Shown here: positions 37,601 to 49,644 of the stretch, in pieces
How the letters are laid out: each line of letters opens with the position of its first letter
Position numbering within the stretch: the first letter of the stretch is position 1
Assembly: GCA_003952965.2 (NCBI GenBank)
Contig: CM025853.1
Location: forward strand, 3,437,622 to 3,501,621
Direction of reading: 5' to 3'
DNA: 64,000 nucleotides
Source of the DNA: Morella rubra
Taxonomy: Eukaryota > Streptophyta > Magnoliopsida > Fagales > Myricaceae
The notes under the pieces: model-generated
The model's database searches: none
What the model was told of the DNA's origin: nothing
The model's input: the letters and a program-made list of their open reading frames with translations, nothing else
Made by a program: the position numbers and the translations under genes

Positions 37601-39136
37601 CTTTATCGTAAAAGGTTTCACTGTAATTTTCTACTACTGAAACTATTACATGCCTGGAACAGAGGATATTTGGCAGACAAGAAGAAACCAATCATCTTCT
37701 CTATGGCACGACTTGATACAGTGAAGAACATTACAGGACTAACAGAATGGTATGGGAAGAACAAAAGGCTGAGGAGTTTGGTAAATCTTGTGATTGTAGC
37801 AGGATTTTTTGATCCATCGAAATCGAAGGACAGAGAAGAAATTGCAGAAATAAAAAAGATGCATGCCTTGATAGAGAAATACCAACTTAAGGGCCAGATC
37901 AGATGGATAGCAGCTCAAACTGACAGATATCGCAATAGCGAACTGTACAGATGCATTGCGGATACAAAGGGTGCTTTTGTGCAGCCTGCATTATACGAGG
38001 CTTTTGGACTGACTGTCATTGAGGCAATGAACTGTGGATTGCCCACCTTTGCAACCAATCAAGGAGGCCCAGCAGAAATTATTGTTGATGGGATCTCAGG
38101 CTATCATATTGATCCCAACAATGGCGATGAATCGAGCAACAAGATTGCTGATTTCTTTGAAAAGTGCAAGACGGATGCTGACTATTGGAAAAATATCTCA
38201 AAAGCTGGTCTCCAGCGCATAAATGAATGGTAACTACATTTAGCTAGGATATAGAGAACCTGTCCTGAGAATTTTCGTTTTTATAACTGACGGTCCTTGC
38301 ATTGTAGCTACACATGGAAGATTTATGCAAAAAAGCTGCTGAACATGGGAGCTACCTATGGATTTTGGAGGCAGTTGAACAAGGAACAGAAGCTAGCTAA
38401 ACAAAGATACATTCACATGTTCTATAATCTCCTATTCAGGAATCTGGTGAGTTTTTGACAATTATATTGGACACTTGAAACTTAGAGAAATTTTTGTATT
38501 AAGCCAACATTCATTGTGCCACAGGCAAGGAAGTTGCCCATCCCAAGCGAAGGACCTCAACAGCCAACCTCTGAGGCAAAAACTGCACCCAAACAACCAG
38601 CACCAGCCTTGGTGGCTGCACCCAAACAGCCAGCCCCCGCCGCCACGGTACCAGCACCAGCCTTGGTAGCTGCACCCAAACAGCCAGCCCCCGCCGCCAC
38701 GGTACCAGCCTCCGAACAAGCACTGCCGGCAGTAACACCTAAGCCTAAAACTCCAGAGCAAACATCGACAACTGGATCTCAGGCGACACAAAGGTATAAA
38801 AGCGGCTCTAAAGACAAATTGGAGTTAAACCAGATAAACCGTGACAGTCTTTTTCACACTTTGCATGTTTTCAGCGCAGATTTTCTCTTCACTTCAGTTT
38901 GATATATATATTAACACCCATTGAATGACATTTAGGATCTTCGATTAATTTTCTTACCTTTCGGCACATTTCAACTCAAAAGGGACTTATTTATTCACAG
39001 GCCTGAAGATGCAGACCAGCAGCAGCTTGACCGTGCCCAAGCATGGTGGCCTTGGAGGTGGTGGCGCTTCATTCTTGGTGCTCTCTTTCTTATTTCTTAC
39101 ATCCTAATGAGGTTGTATAATAATTCAGAGAACTGA
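34647..39136 (+). CDS. Sucrose synthase, SUS6/7-like, with C-terminal membrane tail
   Basis: Converts sucrose and UDP to UDP-glucose and fructose, feeding callose, cellulose and starch synthesis. Exons: 34647-34747, 34864-34996, 35103-35257, 35463-35655, 35764-35882, 36024-36240, 36342-36437, 36539-36712, 36799-36915, 37065-37231, 37322-37546, 37663-38229, 38308-38446, 38525-38793, 39001-39136. They join to 2,808 nt, 935 aa. The N-terminus [20 protein letters not shown] is typical of the SUS6/7 clade. Seen in order: regulatory N domain, [18 protein letters not shown], then the GT4 domain with R582 and K587 (SMARLDTVK) and the E-x7-E motif E678/E686. The usual enzyme ends near residue 801. Residues 802-935 are a Pro/Ala/Lys-rich extension, then WWPWRWWR and a hydrophobic stretch about 914-927. 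The intron after 36,712 begins with GC, not GT. I am sure of the family; the SUS6/7 placement is from the N-terminus and extension. Confidence 0.95.
38596..38703 (+). repeat. Coding 54-bp tandem duplication in SUS extension
   Basis: Two adjacent copies (38,596-38,649 and 38,650-38,703) differ at about one position. Each encodes 18 residues built around [18 protein letters not shown]. The length is a multiple of three, so the frame is kept. The near-identity points to a recent duplication that lengthens the disordered linker before the membrane segment. Confidence 0.95.
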
Positions 39137-39980
39137 AAGTGAAATTAAGATGAAGTGAGGAGAGAAAGATCATGTAAATATCTCAAGTTGTAAAGGCCTC
39201 TCTACAATAATAAATAAGTCAATAAGATGTCTTGGCTGCCTTCTTTCCATCTTAGACAAGTCCATTCGCTTTGCTTCCACAAAAGGACCAATAACCTTAA
39301 CGGAACTACCAGAGGTCGCAAAACCTTATCGTCACGGGAACCTCAAAATGACCAATGCTACGGTAGTACGCTGAAGGTGTTTCAGAAGAGTTCTCTTCCT
39401 TTGTGTCTGGAAGCCTGCGGGTTCCTATGGAGATATTATCTTCTTCTTTTTTTTAACTAGTAAAATTATCTCTTTTTTTTTTTTTTTCTTCTCAGGATTT
39501 GTAAAATTATCTCAAACCAGAGAACAATTGTCTTTTCCATTGTACATCCCTTAAATTATTTTACTATTTTTTTTAATGAGTGTTTGGATCAATTTACTCA
39601 TGTCTTATCTAATTTCGGGAGCTAATGCAGTCTTCCAATTCCACACAAACAAGACCTATAAAGAAAAATCTGAAGAAAATTATCTGGTTCTTTTATTTTT
39701 TATGAAAAAGACTTCAAAAAGTATTTTAATATGATATAATCGAGTAAATAACACAATATTAATGGAGAAATTTATATTAATTATAATTAAATTGATAAAT
39801 AATTTAAGAAAATATACGAGAACAGAAAGTATAATGTGAAATTGTGAATCTACCGCTTTAATTTTTAACAATAAATCTATCAATTATCCGAATAGCGCGG
39901 AAGAGGTAAATTTAATTTTTTAAGTTTTCTAATAGTAACGTTTGTTTTTCTGGTCTGTAATACAGGAGTCCGCCGGTCAG
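39137..39980. other. Spacer between SUS and DHH genes
   Basis: About 0.84 kb with the SUS 3' UTR at the left. An AATAA-type signal lies near 39,208 (AATAATAAATAA). AT-rich sequence with poly-T runs follows. The right end serves as promoter and leader of the next gene. No separate gene is seen. Confidence 0.5.
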
Positions 39981-42719
39981 ATGGCATCGATGGCTGTGGC
40001 GGTGGGTTCGGGCTTGGCCGCCAACATGATGAATTCCGTCAAGAAGAGCACGAAAGCGTCGGCGATACTATACCACTACCCGTGCCCCGACGGCGCTTTC
40101 GCTGCTTTGGCCGCTCACCTTTACTTCTCCGCCGCCTCTCTCCCGGCCCTTTTCTTCCCAAATACCGCAATCCCATTCGCTGCTTTGGCTCGCTCCACTC
40201 TTTCGACACTTTCTCCGCCTGCCTCTACTCCCGGCCCTTTTCTAATCCCAAATACCGTTTACAATCCCAATAACACAGCTCCACAGCTCCCTCTCCATGA
40301 AATCGGCGACCTTTATCTCCTTGATTTCGTGGGACCCTCTGGGTTCGTCCAGGACGTCTCTTCCAGAGTCGACAGGTCTTTTTTTCCTTTTTGCCTTTGT
40401 TTTTCTGTCTTTCTTTATTTTGGGATGTGTTGGAGTGAATACGCGTGTGTAATTTTTCAGAGTGATTATTTTAGACCATCACAAAACTGCACTTGAGAAT
40501 TTATCTGATACTCCAACCGGGGAGAACGTGATTAAGGTGCTAGACATGGAGAGGAGTGGGGCCACCATTGCTTTTGATTATTTCAAGGAAAAGCTCAATA
40601 AGTTTAAGATTAATCCTGGTAAGAAGGTGGTGGTGGACTGTGAATTTGATAGACTTAGGCCGCTGTTCGAGTACATTGAAGATGGAGATCTATGGCGGTG
40701 GAGGCTTCCTAATAGCAAGGCTTTCAATAACGGGTTGAAAGATTTGGGCTTCGAATATGACGTCCGTTTAAACCCTTCCTTGTATCAACAGGTAATTAAT
40801 TGGTGGGATTTGGTTTTCATTTCAATTAGTAGTTTTTGTTTTTGTTTAGTACGTTAACTTAGAATGAATGAATAGTTTAAAGCTTGAAACTTGCAGTTAC
40901 TTTCCTTGGATTTGGAGTCTGTCATTAATCAAGGCATAGTGACCTTATCGCACAAGCAAAAGTTAATAGATGATGCTCTGAGTCACTCGTATGAAATTGC
41001 ACTTGGTGCTGGGCTTTTTGGACATTGCCTGGTATACTCTCTCTGTCTGGTTTTTAGAGCTGAGGAAAATAAAATACTGGTAACTAACGTTGTTCTTCAA
41101 CTTATAGGCTGTTGATGCTGATTCCATTGCAGAGTTGAGAAGTGACCTGGGACACCAATTAGCTATGAGAAGTTGTAACCTGAAGTTGAGGTTTGTACAT
41201 CATAGGAGTTAAATTTTCTTACTCGTTTTCTAGTTCTGTTATCTTAAATTGTTCCTATTTGATTTTCTAGTTTTCTCACATGCATTAAGATGACAGATGC
41301 ATTGAAAATGAAAAATGGATAACTTTGGTGCATTTTCTGTTAATTTCTTGTGCTTAAAAGTATTCTTGCACACACAATTTGGAGTGTGAAATAAGTGAAA
41401 TGGATTGCTAGTGAAGCTACCCTTTCCATGAAGGGCTGATTTATTGGACGATTATAAAAGATGCTGGATTGAAGCTAAATCTTTTATCGGAAGCATGTTA
41501 GTCTCTCTGTTGTCATGTTTGCTGATTCAAGTTTGGTGGACTTCCTTTCTCTGGTAACTAAGGTATATCTCATAGAAGCAACAGAGATCTGAGGTGAAAG
41601 GGAATATGACGCTACACCACTCTTATATAGCACTGATGAAATTTTGATTTGGACTTGAGGTGCCTAAACCTGAGGTCCCTTCCCCTATCTGCATTATTTC
41701 ATAGAGCAAGCATGTTTTTTTTTTTTTTCCAGGCCATGGTCTTGCTTATCGATGCATGTATTGTGCAAATACCATATCTTGCTTTTACTTACTTGACAGT
41801 TGATACCATTGGATCTGTGTGATTGCTTTGCGTGTTACTTTTAAGCTAAACCTATAGAAAACTTAGTCCGGCTTCCATTTCATTGAAATGGTAAAACCAA
41901 CTGATCATACTCCTTGTGTTTAGACCGCGGATAAGATTGAGCTCAACAAGCAAGCAAGACCCATCGCATTTTACTTTGGACTTAAGAGTTGCCGTGATCA
42001 TTGAACCCATGAAGTTTCCATCCTCTGCAGTTTTTCAATGTTTATCAAGCTCTTTCTCTTGCATTCTTGGGGCTATGGACTTTTCTCTCTGGTAACTGAG
42101 AGCATTCTTCGCAGGAAGATAGCTTGAACAAAAGATTGATCGAAGATGCTAATTACTCGCCATTTCCAGTCATTGTTATAATTTTTTCTTTCATTTCCTC
42201 ACCTCTTTAGAATTCAACTTGATCTGTCAACTTACGTGTGCAGCTCTTGATTTGCATTAATTGGACTTCTGTCCTCAATGAGCTTCTCTGACTATCTTTA
42301 TGTGGAACGTCATCTTCTGCTCTCTTTTTCTTCCCTTTGAATTGTCGGTGTGAGAGGTCATCCTTTATATGCTTACCTATCCTTTACGAATGTCACATTC
42401 TTTTAGAGGCATCGGAGCTGTTATATACAGAGTACCCGAGCTTGAAAATGACCAGTTACTGAAGATAAGCCTTCGGAGTGTGGACACCGAGGACACAACA
42501 CCCATCTCACTGGTGATTTGCTTTTATGTTTTGCTCACTTAATGTATTTTCCTAACCCTTAATGGGGGGATACTTGGTAATTGCAGTTGAAATAGCTGAT
42601 TGTGGTTTGTAATTTCTTCTCAGAAATTTGGAGGTGGTGGTCATCGAAATGCCAGTTCGTTCTTGTTAAGCTCAGCCGAATTAGAGCGCTGGAAGGTTAG
42701 GAAGAATGCTCAAATATAG
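39981..42719 (+). CDS. DHH-superfamily phosphoesterase-like protein
   Basis: Predicted Mn-dependent phosphoesterase fold of the DHH/DHHA1 type; substrate unknown. Exons: 39981-40375, 40461-40791, 40897-41031, 41108-41190, 42407-42512, 42624-42719. They join to 1,146 nt, 381 aa with GT-AG introns; intron 4 is 1.2 kb. Motif I appears as YHYPCPDGAFAA (D37), with Cys where the first Asp of Asp-x-Asp often lies. The name-giving motif is ILDHHKT (D137-H138-H139). An acidic metal-ligand candidate is VVVDCEFD, and the C-terminal DHHA1-type glycine loop is KFGGGGHRNASS. The start ATG at 39,981 is the first in frame after a possible acceptor-like stretch; an upstream non-ATG extension is open but unsupported. 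The N-terminus has Ala, Met and Lys and might be a weak organelle signal, which is a guess. Gene symbol not recognised. Confidence 0.85.
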
Positions 42720-44249
42720 GCTTTCAGGCCGTAGTTAATTTGCTATTTGCAGAACGAGATGGTCATTAATTTATAAGGGGTATCTGAAATATGTGGACCA
42801 ACATGTTGTTTCTGTAATTGTTTTTGCTTATGTACTTCGATTTGAAACCTCATACATAAATGTTGTTCAGCTGTATATTGAGAAAGAAGAATAATGCCAT
42901 ATGAATTTATTCTAGAGATTTTTACATGTCAATCCCGAGTAATTTTTTAGCTCATGTTTTGGTCTCTGTTGACATTTGAGTACTTAGTCCTAAGCTGAAA
43001 ATAGGGTATCAATGGATTAATAGTTGTGGATGTTTAACGCAGCTATGGATGTTTTTTTATCTTTGCTTAGAAAAAAAAAAATTGGAGTGCAGATCTACTC
43101 TTCTCTTAAGATAACCTTACGCTCCCCTTCCTATTTATGTCTGTCAATATAGAAGACTCACGCAAATAAAGAGTGAAAGAAAAAGACTCCAAGCAAATGG
43201 CCTTATGGAATATGCCCAGTTTGCTTTGATCTGTTCGAGAATTCTTATTTATTTGATTATTTGTACACTGAAAAAGTACGTAGCATGTGGCTTTGCCGAG
43301 CCCACATTAGAACGATAGAAGGCTACTGAACGCCGTAGAATTTGGAGCCAAACTGTCCAACCAGGACGCCTGACAGAGTCGACCCAAAGATAATTCTAGG
43401 TTTTTTTTTTTTTTTTTCAATTTATCAAAACGTGAATTTATTCAAACTAAGAAAAAGAAACAGAACAAAAATAGAACCAAAGTTATGGGAGATTAGTCCC
43501 CTCATACGGCCAAAGCAAGTCTGAAAAATGCTCAAAATAAGAGGGGCAGCCTCCAAGATCAAATTTGAAGGCGGCCCAGCCGTGCGCTGGCGAATTTGCA
43601 CCTCGATAGGGTTTGATTTGTGTGGAGAGAGGGTGGATAATATTGAAAAGTTAAGAAGGGAGGAGAGGGTTTAAGCCTTAAATATGATTTGGCTAAACTT
43701 GCATTTCATTTAGGAGTGTGAAGATGATCAAGATCAGCTGAAATGCATGCAGAAGTGAATGCTAAAGAAATGCACAAGTTGCTCATGCATTCGTGGGGTT
43801 GGAAGGCTGCAAAGTGGGGCTACTTCTGTTCCAAGAGAGAAAAGATGAACAAAAGTTTCTTGAAGGGTACAATTAACAATTGTGATCTCTTCGCTCTCTT
43901 CTCTTGTGTGTACAGCTCTTAAAATCCAACAACCACACAAGGAATTAATGATATTTTTATTCCACAAGTAACAATGATCACTTCAAGAAAAAGAAAAAAA
44001 AAAGAAAAAAAAGAACACAAAAGGATCCACAGAGTCATTTGATATTTTGACCCTAGTGAAGCAAAACCCAACCAAACCAGCATTATGCGAATTAGGGATA
44101 ATTAATTAATCTACAAATTATGAGAGTTGAGATCGAAATCTTTAGAAACTCTTTGCAAAAAGGGTGTATTATTATATTAGCATTTTTTTTGTTTTTTTTT
44201 TTTTATGTTATTCTCACCACCGCCAATATTCATGCTTGCTATCAGGTCT
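42720..44249. other. Spacer between DHH and NAC genes
   Basis: 1.5 kb between two convergent genes (DHH on +, NAC on -), so it holds both 3' UTRs. It contains a LINE tail on the - strand (listed) and A-rich runs near 43,985-44,015. No further gene is seen. Confidence 0.5.
43401..43560 (-). mobile_element. LINE 3' end on the - strand
   Basis: Read on the - strand, an AT-rich tail with TTTGAATAAATTCACGTTTT, then TGATAAATTG, runs into a 17-base poly-A (poly-T at 43,401-43,417). This is how many plant L1 elements end. No coding part is recognisable upstream, so it is a short 5'-truncated copy. Confidence 0.55.
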
Positions 44250-47200
44250 TTAGTTTGTGAATGCCACGCGAGAGACTTCTTGATCACCACCACCCATGGC
44301 CGTGTTAGAAGAACACCATGCATCGTCTGTGATGAACTGCATCCACGAATCATCTTTATCTTCCTCATCTACGCATGATGGTGATGCCATGGCAACGTCT
44401 GGGGACATGGTTTCATGATATTCATTGATTACGCCTTGTGAACCCTCGAGTAATGATAAACTACACTGCCCTTGCTCTTCGATTTCAGAGCAGATTCCAT
44501 TTTTCTTGAACACGCGGCAAAGTGCGTATGTATCCTGCAAGTAATATAATACGTGTGTTATATCCACGGGTGTTAAGACACGTCCTTCACCTTTTTATAC
44601 ATTTTGTTTTTCAAAGAGAGAGCGAGAGAGAGAGATACACACACACAGACGGAGAGAGACAGACAGACAGACAGAAAGAGTCGACAGAGAGAGAGATGCC
44701 ATTTCATCCAATTATACTTCTTCTATATAAGATCCCTTTGGATATATACTTAAAGCCTGCATCCAAGGGGTAATAAAGCTAAAGCAGTCAATAATTGAGG
44801 CAGAAGCTCAGGTGTAAATGGACGTAACACCAACAAGAATCGTCACGTACACAGCCATATCGATCTGTGATCTACAGCTTGTTCTACTACAGACATCTAA
44901 AATTGCAGAGAAAACCTTCCATCCATTTTTCCGTCTTTTGTGAGGCTTTCTCGATGTGTGAAGAAGAACATTTCTTTGTTTCACCCAAATATATATATAC
45001 GTATCTAATTGGACTGACATTGAATAATTCGCATTGTCTGCTGAGAAGTCTCATCCTAACTATATCCAGAAGTTTTTGGCGTATCCTACGTACATTTAGA
45101 TCATCAAGGGATGGAAAAACTTGATAATTGATATATGCCTTAATGGCTTGTTTTCGTGTTTAGAATAAAGTAAAAAGTAGCCGACACCTTCTTGCACATG
45201 AAAGGGATAAGGAGGACGCTTTTGGATTTTGAATAGAAGCCCTCGAATCTAGATTAGTAGATCAGAGAATTTTAAAAAGCAGATGAGAACTAAATAATAA
45301 GCGGGTTTGAGAAGGGGATTTGGGTCATATGGGGATAGTACTTTTGTTTCGTCAGAGAAAGACAAAGTGAAGAAACACTTTGTCACTTAAGAGATCTAAG
45401 ACCAGTGCAAGCAACGAATATGTCATCCGTTTTGTACTGATGCACTAATTAGAAGTAATAAACAAATTATTATAAAAGGCCGAGACAGAGAGAGATCAGA
45501 GAGAGAGAGACTTTGCATATGAGCATGCCACATGGCATTTACTAGCAAGCCTCACTGAAATTAACTAGGAAGATTTGTTTCGTGAGAACAAAATTGGGGA
45601 CGGGTCACAGAGGGTCGTTGGGGAATGGGTTACAACTTACAAACGATTATTTTTTAAAAATGCCAAGTTCAGAGAGAGAGAGCCCCCTGACTTTGCATGC
45701 ACGCCATGCACTTCCCACGTTCTTCCTGCACAAACCTCTTGTGTATGCCCCACATGGCATGCATTACTAGACATCCCTAGATTTTAGTGATCCTACTGCT
45801 ATGAGAGTGTATCTCTGAAGTAATGTAGCGTGGTGGCAATTGGTGAACCTTTGGCTTTCTTTCTATCCTTTGGTTTAAAAGAGAAGGTGAAAAAAGAAGC
45901 AAAGAAAAATGCTTTTCTCACTGGGGGAAGCATCGGACTTCATGCTTTTCAAGTCAAAATGGGGACATGTGTACTCGGAAAATCAAAGAACGTCATATAT
46001 AGTTATAAAAGAAGAAAAAAAAAACAATAAAATACAACAGTACACAGAAAAATAACTATTACTGTTTTTTGGATGTCTTTTGCCATGAGAAAAATTAAAG
46101 CACTTACAAAAAAGGAAAAGGAGGGTCACAGTTTGGATTAATCCACGTAATTGGTTGGGGACTATAAATTATTCTAAAACATCAGCAAACTTACTCTGTA
46201 AAAGGGTGTCATGGTAATCATATAAGGCTTTCCCTGAAAATCTTTAGGAATCCATTCGCTATTTTTCATCACTTGTACCCAGCCAATTAAGAGCTCAAAT
46301 TTGCGGACAAGTAAAGAAATTTGATCAATGGAATTTCCATTTAGTTGCTATAGGTATAACAACACTAGCCCATGATAATTCCTTGAGAAGCCTATCATGA
46401 ATTAGAAGAGAAGCTGAGAATTATATGAGGATGAGTTTTTCCAAGGTGCTAGTTTTAATTTTGATAAGAAAACAACGCTTTTTGCTCGGAGAGTTTTATA
46501 ATTAGATGTACTATTTTCTGTGTCCTTTCTTCCTCTGTAGAACTTTTAGTAGCTTATATATATATATCGTGAAATAAGCAAGTCATTAGAACCTAGCGAT
46601 ATCTCACAAGAAGAGTGTTTATATGTCGGTGATGATGATAACCTAATAGCTAGGGACAGATAAACACAGAGATGCATTCAGTATATGGATCATTGCCATA
46701 TTAGTTTGTCTGCGCTTTAACTGGCGCATTTGCTTCGTGAACAGTTATTATATATGATGCTGTCAATTGTCATCAATGTTTAGATACTAAGAGAATAATG
46801 CATGAACTTAAAGTATACGTACCTGAATTCCTGAGGTGTCCTCGAACTCCTTGTCGTCAAGGCGATATTCATGCATTACCCAATCAGTTCTAATCCCCTG
46901 TGGAGCTCGCCCCCTGTAGTAAACCAACGTTTTCTTCATCCCAATGGGTCGGTTCTGGCATGTAACCCTCCTGTCTTTTCCAGTGGACTTCCAATATCCA
47001 GCTCGAGTTGCTCTGTTGGTTCTGAATCCATTTGGGTATTTTCGATCCCTGGGTCCAAAGAAGTACCATTCTGGGTCTCTACTTGGTAAAAATGATTTGT
47101 CTGCAAGATTTCATCGCAAAGTCCAAACCAAAAATCAGGTATATATTATGCAGCAAACACTTACCGTCTTTGTGATAAATGGATGAAACACTTCATTTTC

Positions 47201-47706
47201 AGCAGGGAGTAATTAAGGGCAATGTTAAAAAAGAAGAAAGAAGAAGAAGATGAGGATCATGGCATGCAGCTCTCAAGAAATTGGGAATCTTTGTGAAGAA
47301 AAGAACCCAAGATCATGATAAGCCTAGGCAATGCTCTCGAATGAATCAGGAATATTGTACTGCTTGCTCTGAACTCTGAAGGTATACAACGACTAAAACA
47401 ACCTCATGATTGAGGTAGCGCACTCACAAGGATGACGCATTTCATGGTCAAATATGAAATCTACCATAAACGACACATATATGTGAGAAATAATCTAATA
47501 AGCTAAGGTATGACGGCGGAGGATGAGTAGGAGGAGGAGGAGGAGAAACCTGATAACTCCCATGGTTCACATTTGTAGAGATCAACTTCAGGGATAATGT
47601 CGAGTTCAATTTCTTGGCCATTGATTTTCCTCTTGAGATAATAATTCACAAGCTCTTCGTCGGTCGGATGGAACCTAAAACCAGGTGGCAGTCCGACCGG
47701 AGCCAT
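44250..47706 (-). CDS. NAC-domain transcription factor
   Basis: Plant-specific DNA-binding regulator acting in the nucleus. Exons on the - strand: 47706-47550, 47100-46823, 44534-44250. They join to 720 nt, 239 aa. All five NAC subdomains are present: A ([20 protein letters not shown]), B ([13 protein letters not shown]), C ([20 protein letters not shown] then [14 protein letters not shown]), D ([15 protein letters not shown] then [11 protein letters not shown]) and E ([13 protein letters not shown]). Both introns sit at the positions usual for NAC genes; the second is 2.29 kb. The C-terminal region is short and acidic ([18 protein letters not shown]), a plausible activation domain. No membrane segment is seen. 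The N-terminus [10 protein letters not shown] with [20 protein letters not shown] resembles the ANAC057/ANAC086-like branch, but I do not assign a symbol. Confidence 0.95.
44617..44697 (+). repeat. GA/CA/GACA microsatellite in NAC intron 2
   Basis: Runs of AGAGAG, ACACAC and GACAGACAGACAGACAG lie together about 80 bases inside the large NAC intron. The rest of the 2.29-kb intron (44,535-46,822) holds another GA-rich tract near 45,486-45,512 and a similar GA plus GACTTTGCAT word near 45,672-45,698. No gene is seen in it. Confidence 0.7.
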
Positions 47707-47765
47707 TTCTTTCCCTTAATCTCTCCTTCTAAAGCTCTTTTCTCCTGTCACTACCACGGTCATGA

Positions 47766-47775
47766 TTTATATATA
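47766..47775 (-). promoter_or_regulatory. TATA box of the NAC gene
   Basis: On the - strand TATATATAA lies about 60 bases before the start codon, the only strong TATA word there. It implies a short 5' UTR. Confidence 0.5.
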
Positions 47776-47779
47776 GAAG

Positions 47780-48580
47780 GATTCAAAGTCCTTTGTCTTT
47801 GGTTCATTTTGCACTTTCTCTTTAACAGATTCTCGGCAAGCGTTTCTTGCAAGCCCTTTCCTTCTTATACGACACAGCAATACTTCTAGTCCAAGTGATC
47901 TGTACGTACCTGCACCTTTAATCTACTCTATAATTAATTGCCTAATTTTTATGAATTAACATTTATAGGGTACGTACCGTACTACGTCTAGGCTCTATTT
48001 TTTTGACATAATTAGTCCATGAGGATAGATTTCTGGACCTACGGACTACTCCTTTTTGAGATATTGCTAATTCTCTGCTATAAATGAACTATCTCTTATC
48101 TTTCAAGTATATTTCAATCACAAGTCTTCATTTGCTAATTCTTGTGAAACATGATCACGTATATATGCGTCCGGTAAGGTTGATGGCTAAAAATACTTCA
48201 GAATGTCTTATATGTAGATCGACATACATGCTTTGGCCCGCGTTATAACACGCTCAACCGTGTGTACGATCCAAATAATTTGCATGTCGAGGCCGTGATC
48301 TTACAAATGATTAAAAGTGACGGCTGTGATTTTAAAATAAATATTCAATAGCCAGGATCTAGCCACCTTAGTTAACGAGGCACGTGAGACAAAATGGTTA
48401 ATAAACTTGGTAGCTAAATTCTTGCCCTTAAATGTTCATTTTAAAATCACAGTCATACTTTGAATTTATTTGCATAATTTTTCTCTGCATATAATCATTT
48501 CTCGTCATGATCAGTATAATATGTGCGTATATATAAGTGATAGCCCAAAAACATTACACTTGCTCTTAGATTTGCCTTAG
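47780..48580. other. Upstream region of the NAC gene
   Basis: Noncoding, AT-rich, with several ACGT-core words such as GTACGTACC and CACGTGAG (near 48,381). These could act as bZIP or NAC sites, which is speculative. Confidence 0.35.
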
Positions 48581-48587
48581 ATACGTA

Positions 48588-49489
48588 CAGTGGCGGAGGG
48601 AGGGGTCCAATCAGGGCCCTGGCCCTGGTTGGCCCAATTCAAGATGTTGAATTTTTTTTTTTTTTTTATAACTAATATGTGTCTCCTATAACCAAGTTAG
48701 CTCCTCTTAAAGTCCGATGGATTGATTTGCAATCAAAGTGATTGATTTCTTTGAAATAGAATCTCATTTTAATGTTAACTTTCTCTAATTTAAGTTTATA
48801 TACACGTAATATATGAATACGTGCTGGTTTTAGATTAAGATCTCTGGTGCTTCTAAGATCTTGATGTTGCTTTTTGTTATGATGTTATTTGTAGACTAAA
48901 AAGTATGCTTGAGGTAATTGAAATTTTTAAGAGGACATGTTCAATCTTTTGATATTCTATTGGATCCGCACTCTATACTATCTTGGAGGTCGAATGTTTG
49001 AACATGTCCTCTCTTTTTATTCACTTATTAAATGAAAAGTAAATATCAGAGTTTGAGTGCTCTTCCTTCCAATAACAAGAAAGGGGGCAAGTTGCATAGG
49101 CTAAGCAACTCTGCTCTAAGATTTGTACATAGTTAACATTAATAGTACAAACTAATTGTTGCATCTTTTCAGATAACTTTGCCTACCAACATAAAGCACC
49201 ATTATTACCCAAAAACATATAACGCCATTATCATTGTGCCTTTACCACAATTCAGTTGGGTTGGTTGACCAAATAAACTATTTGTTATGTGGGAAACTCA
49301 CTTTCTATCATAGTGTATTTTTATATTAGCTTCCTCATTATTTGTAATACCAAATGAATTTAATTTTGGTCCTTAATTTTTAATATTTTAACTCTAAGAC
49401 ATTTTTTTACATCACGTAATAAAAAAAATTTCTGTCATTTTTCCTTAAAAGTTGGTCCCCCTTTAGATTTATTCCTGACTCCGCCACTG
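48588..49489. mobile_element. Non-autonomous hAT-type element, 902 bp
   Basis: The ends are perfect 11-bp inverted repeats: CAGTGGCGGAG at 48,588 and CTCCGCCACTG ending at 49,489. They are flanked by 8-bp sequences GATACGTA (48,580-48,587) and GGTACGTA (49,490-49,497), which match at 7 of 8 positions. An 8-bp target duplication and a CAGTG-type terminus are hallmarks of hAT elements. The interior has no transposase frame. It contains a G/C-rich subterminal part on the left (GGGCCCTGGCCCTGG) and AT-rich sequence elsewhere. Confidence 0.85.
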
Positions 49490-49613
49490 GGTACGTATAC
49501 GTACACGTGGCATATATCATACGTACATGCAATCCAAATGTTATTACCATATTTTCATAATTTATATATACTCTCCGTATATATATGTAAATCAACCCAT
49601 GACCCGAATTTGC

Positions 49614-49639
<26 letters not shown>

Positions 49640-49644
<5 letters not shown>

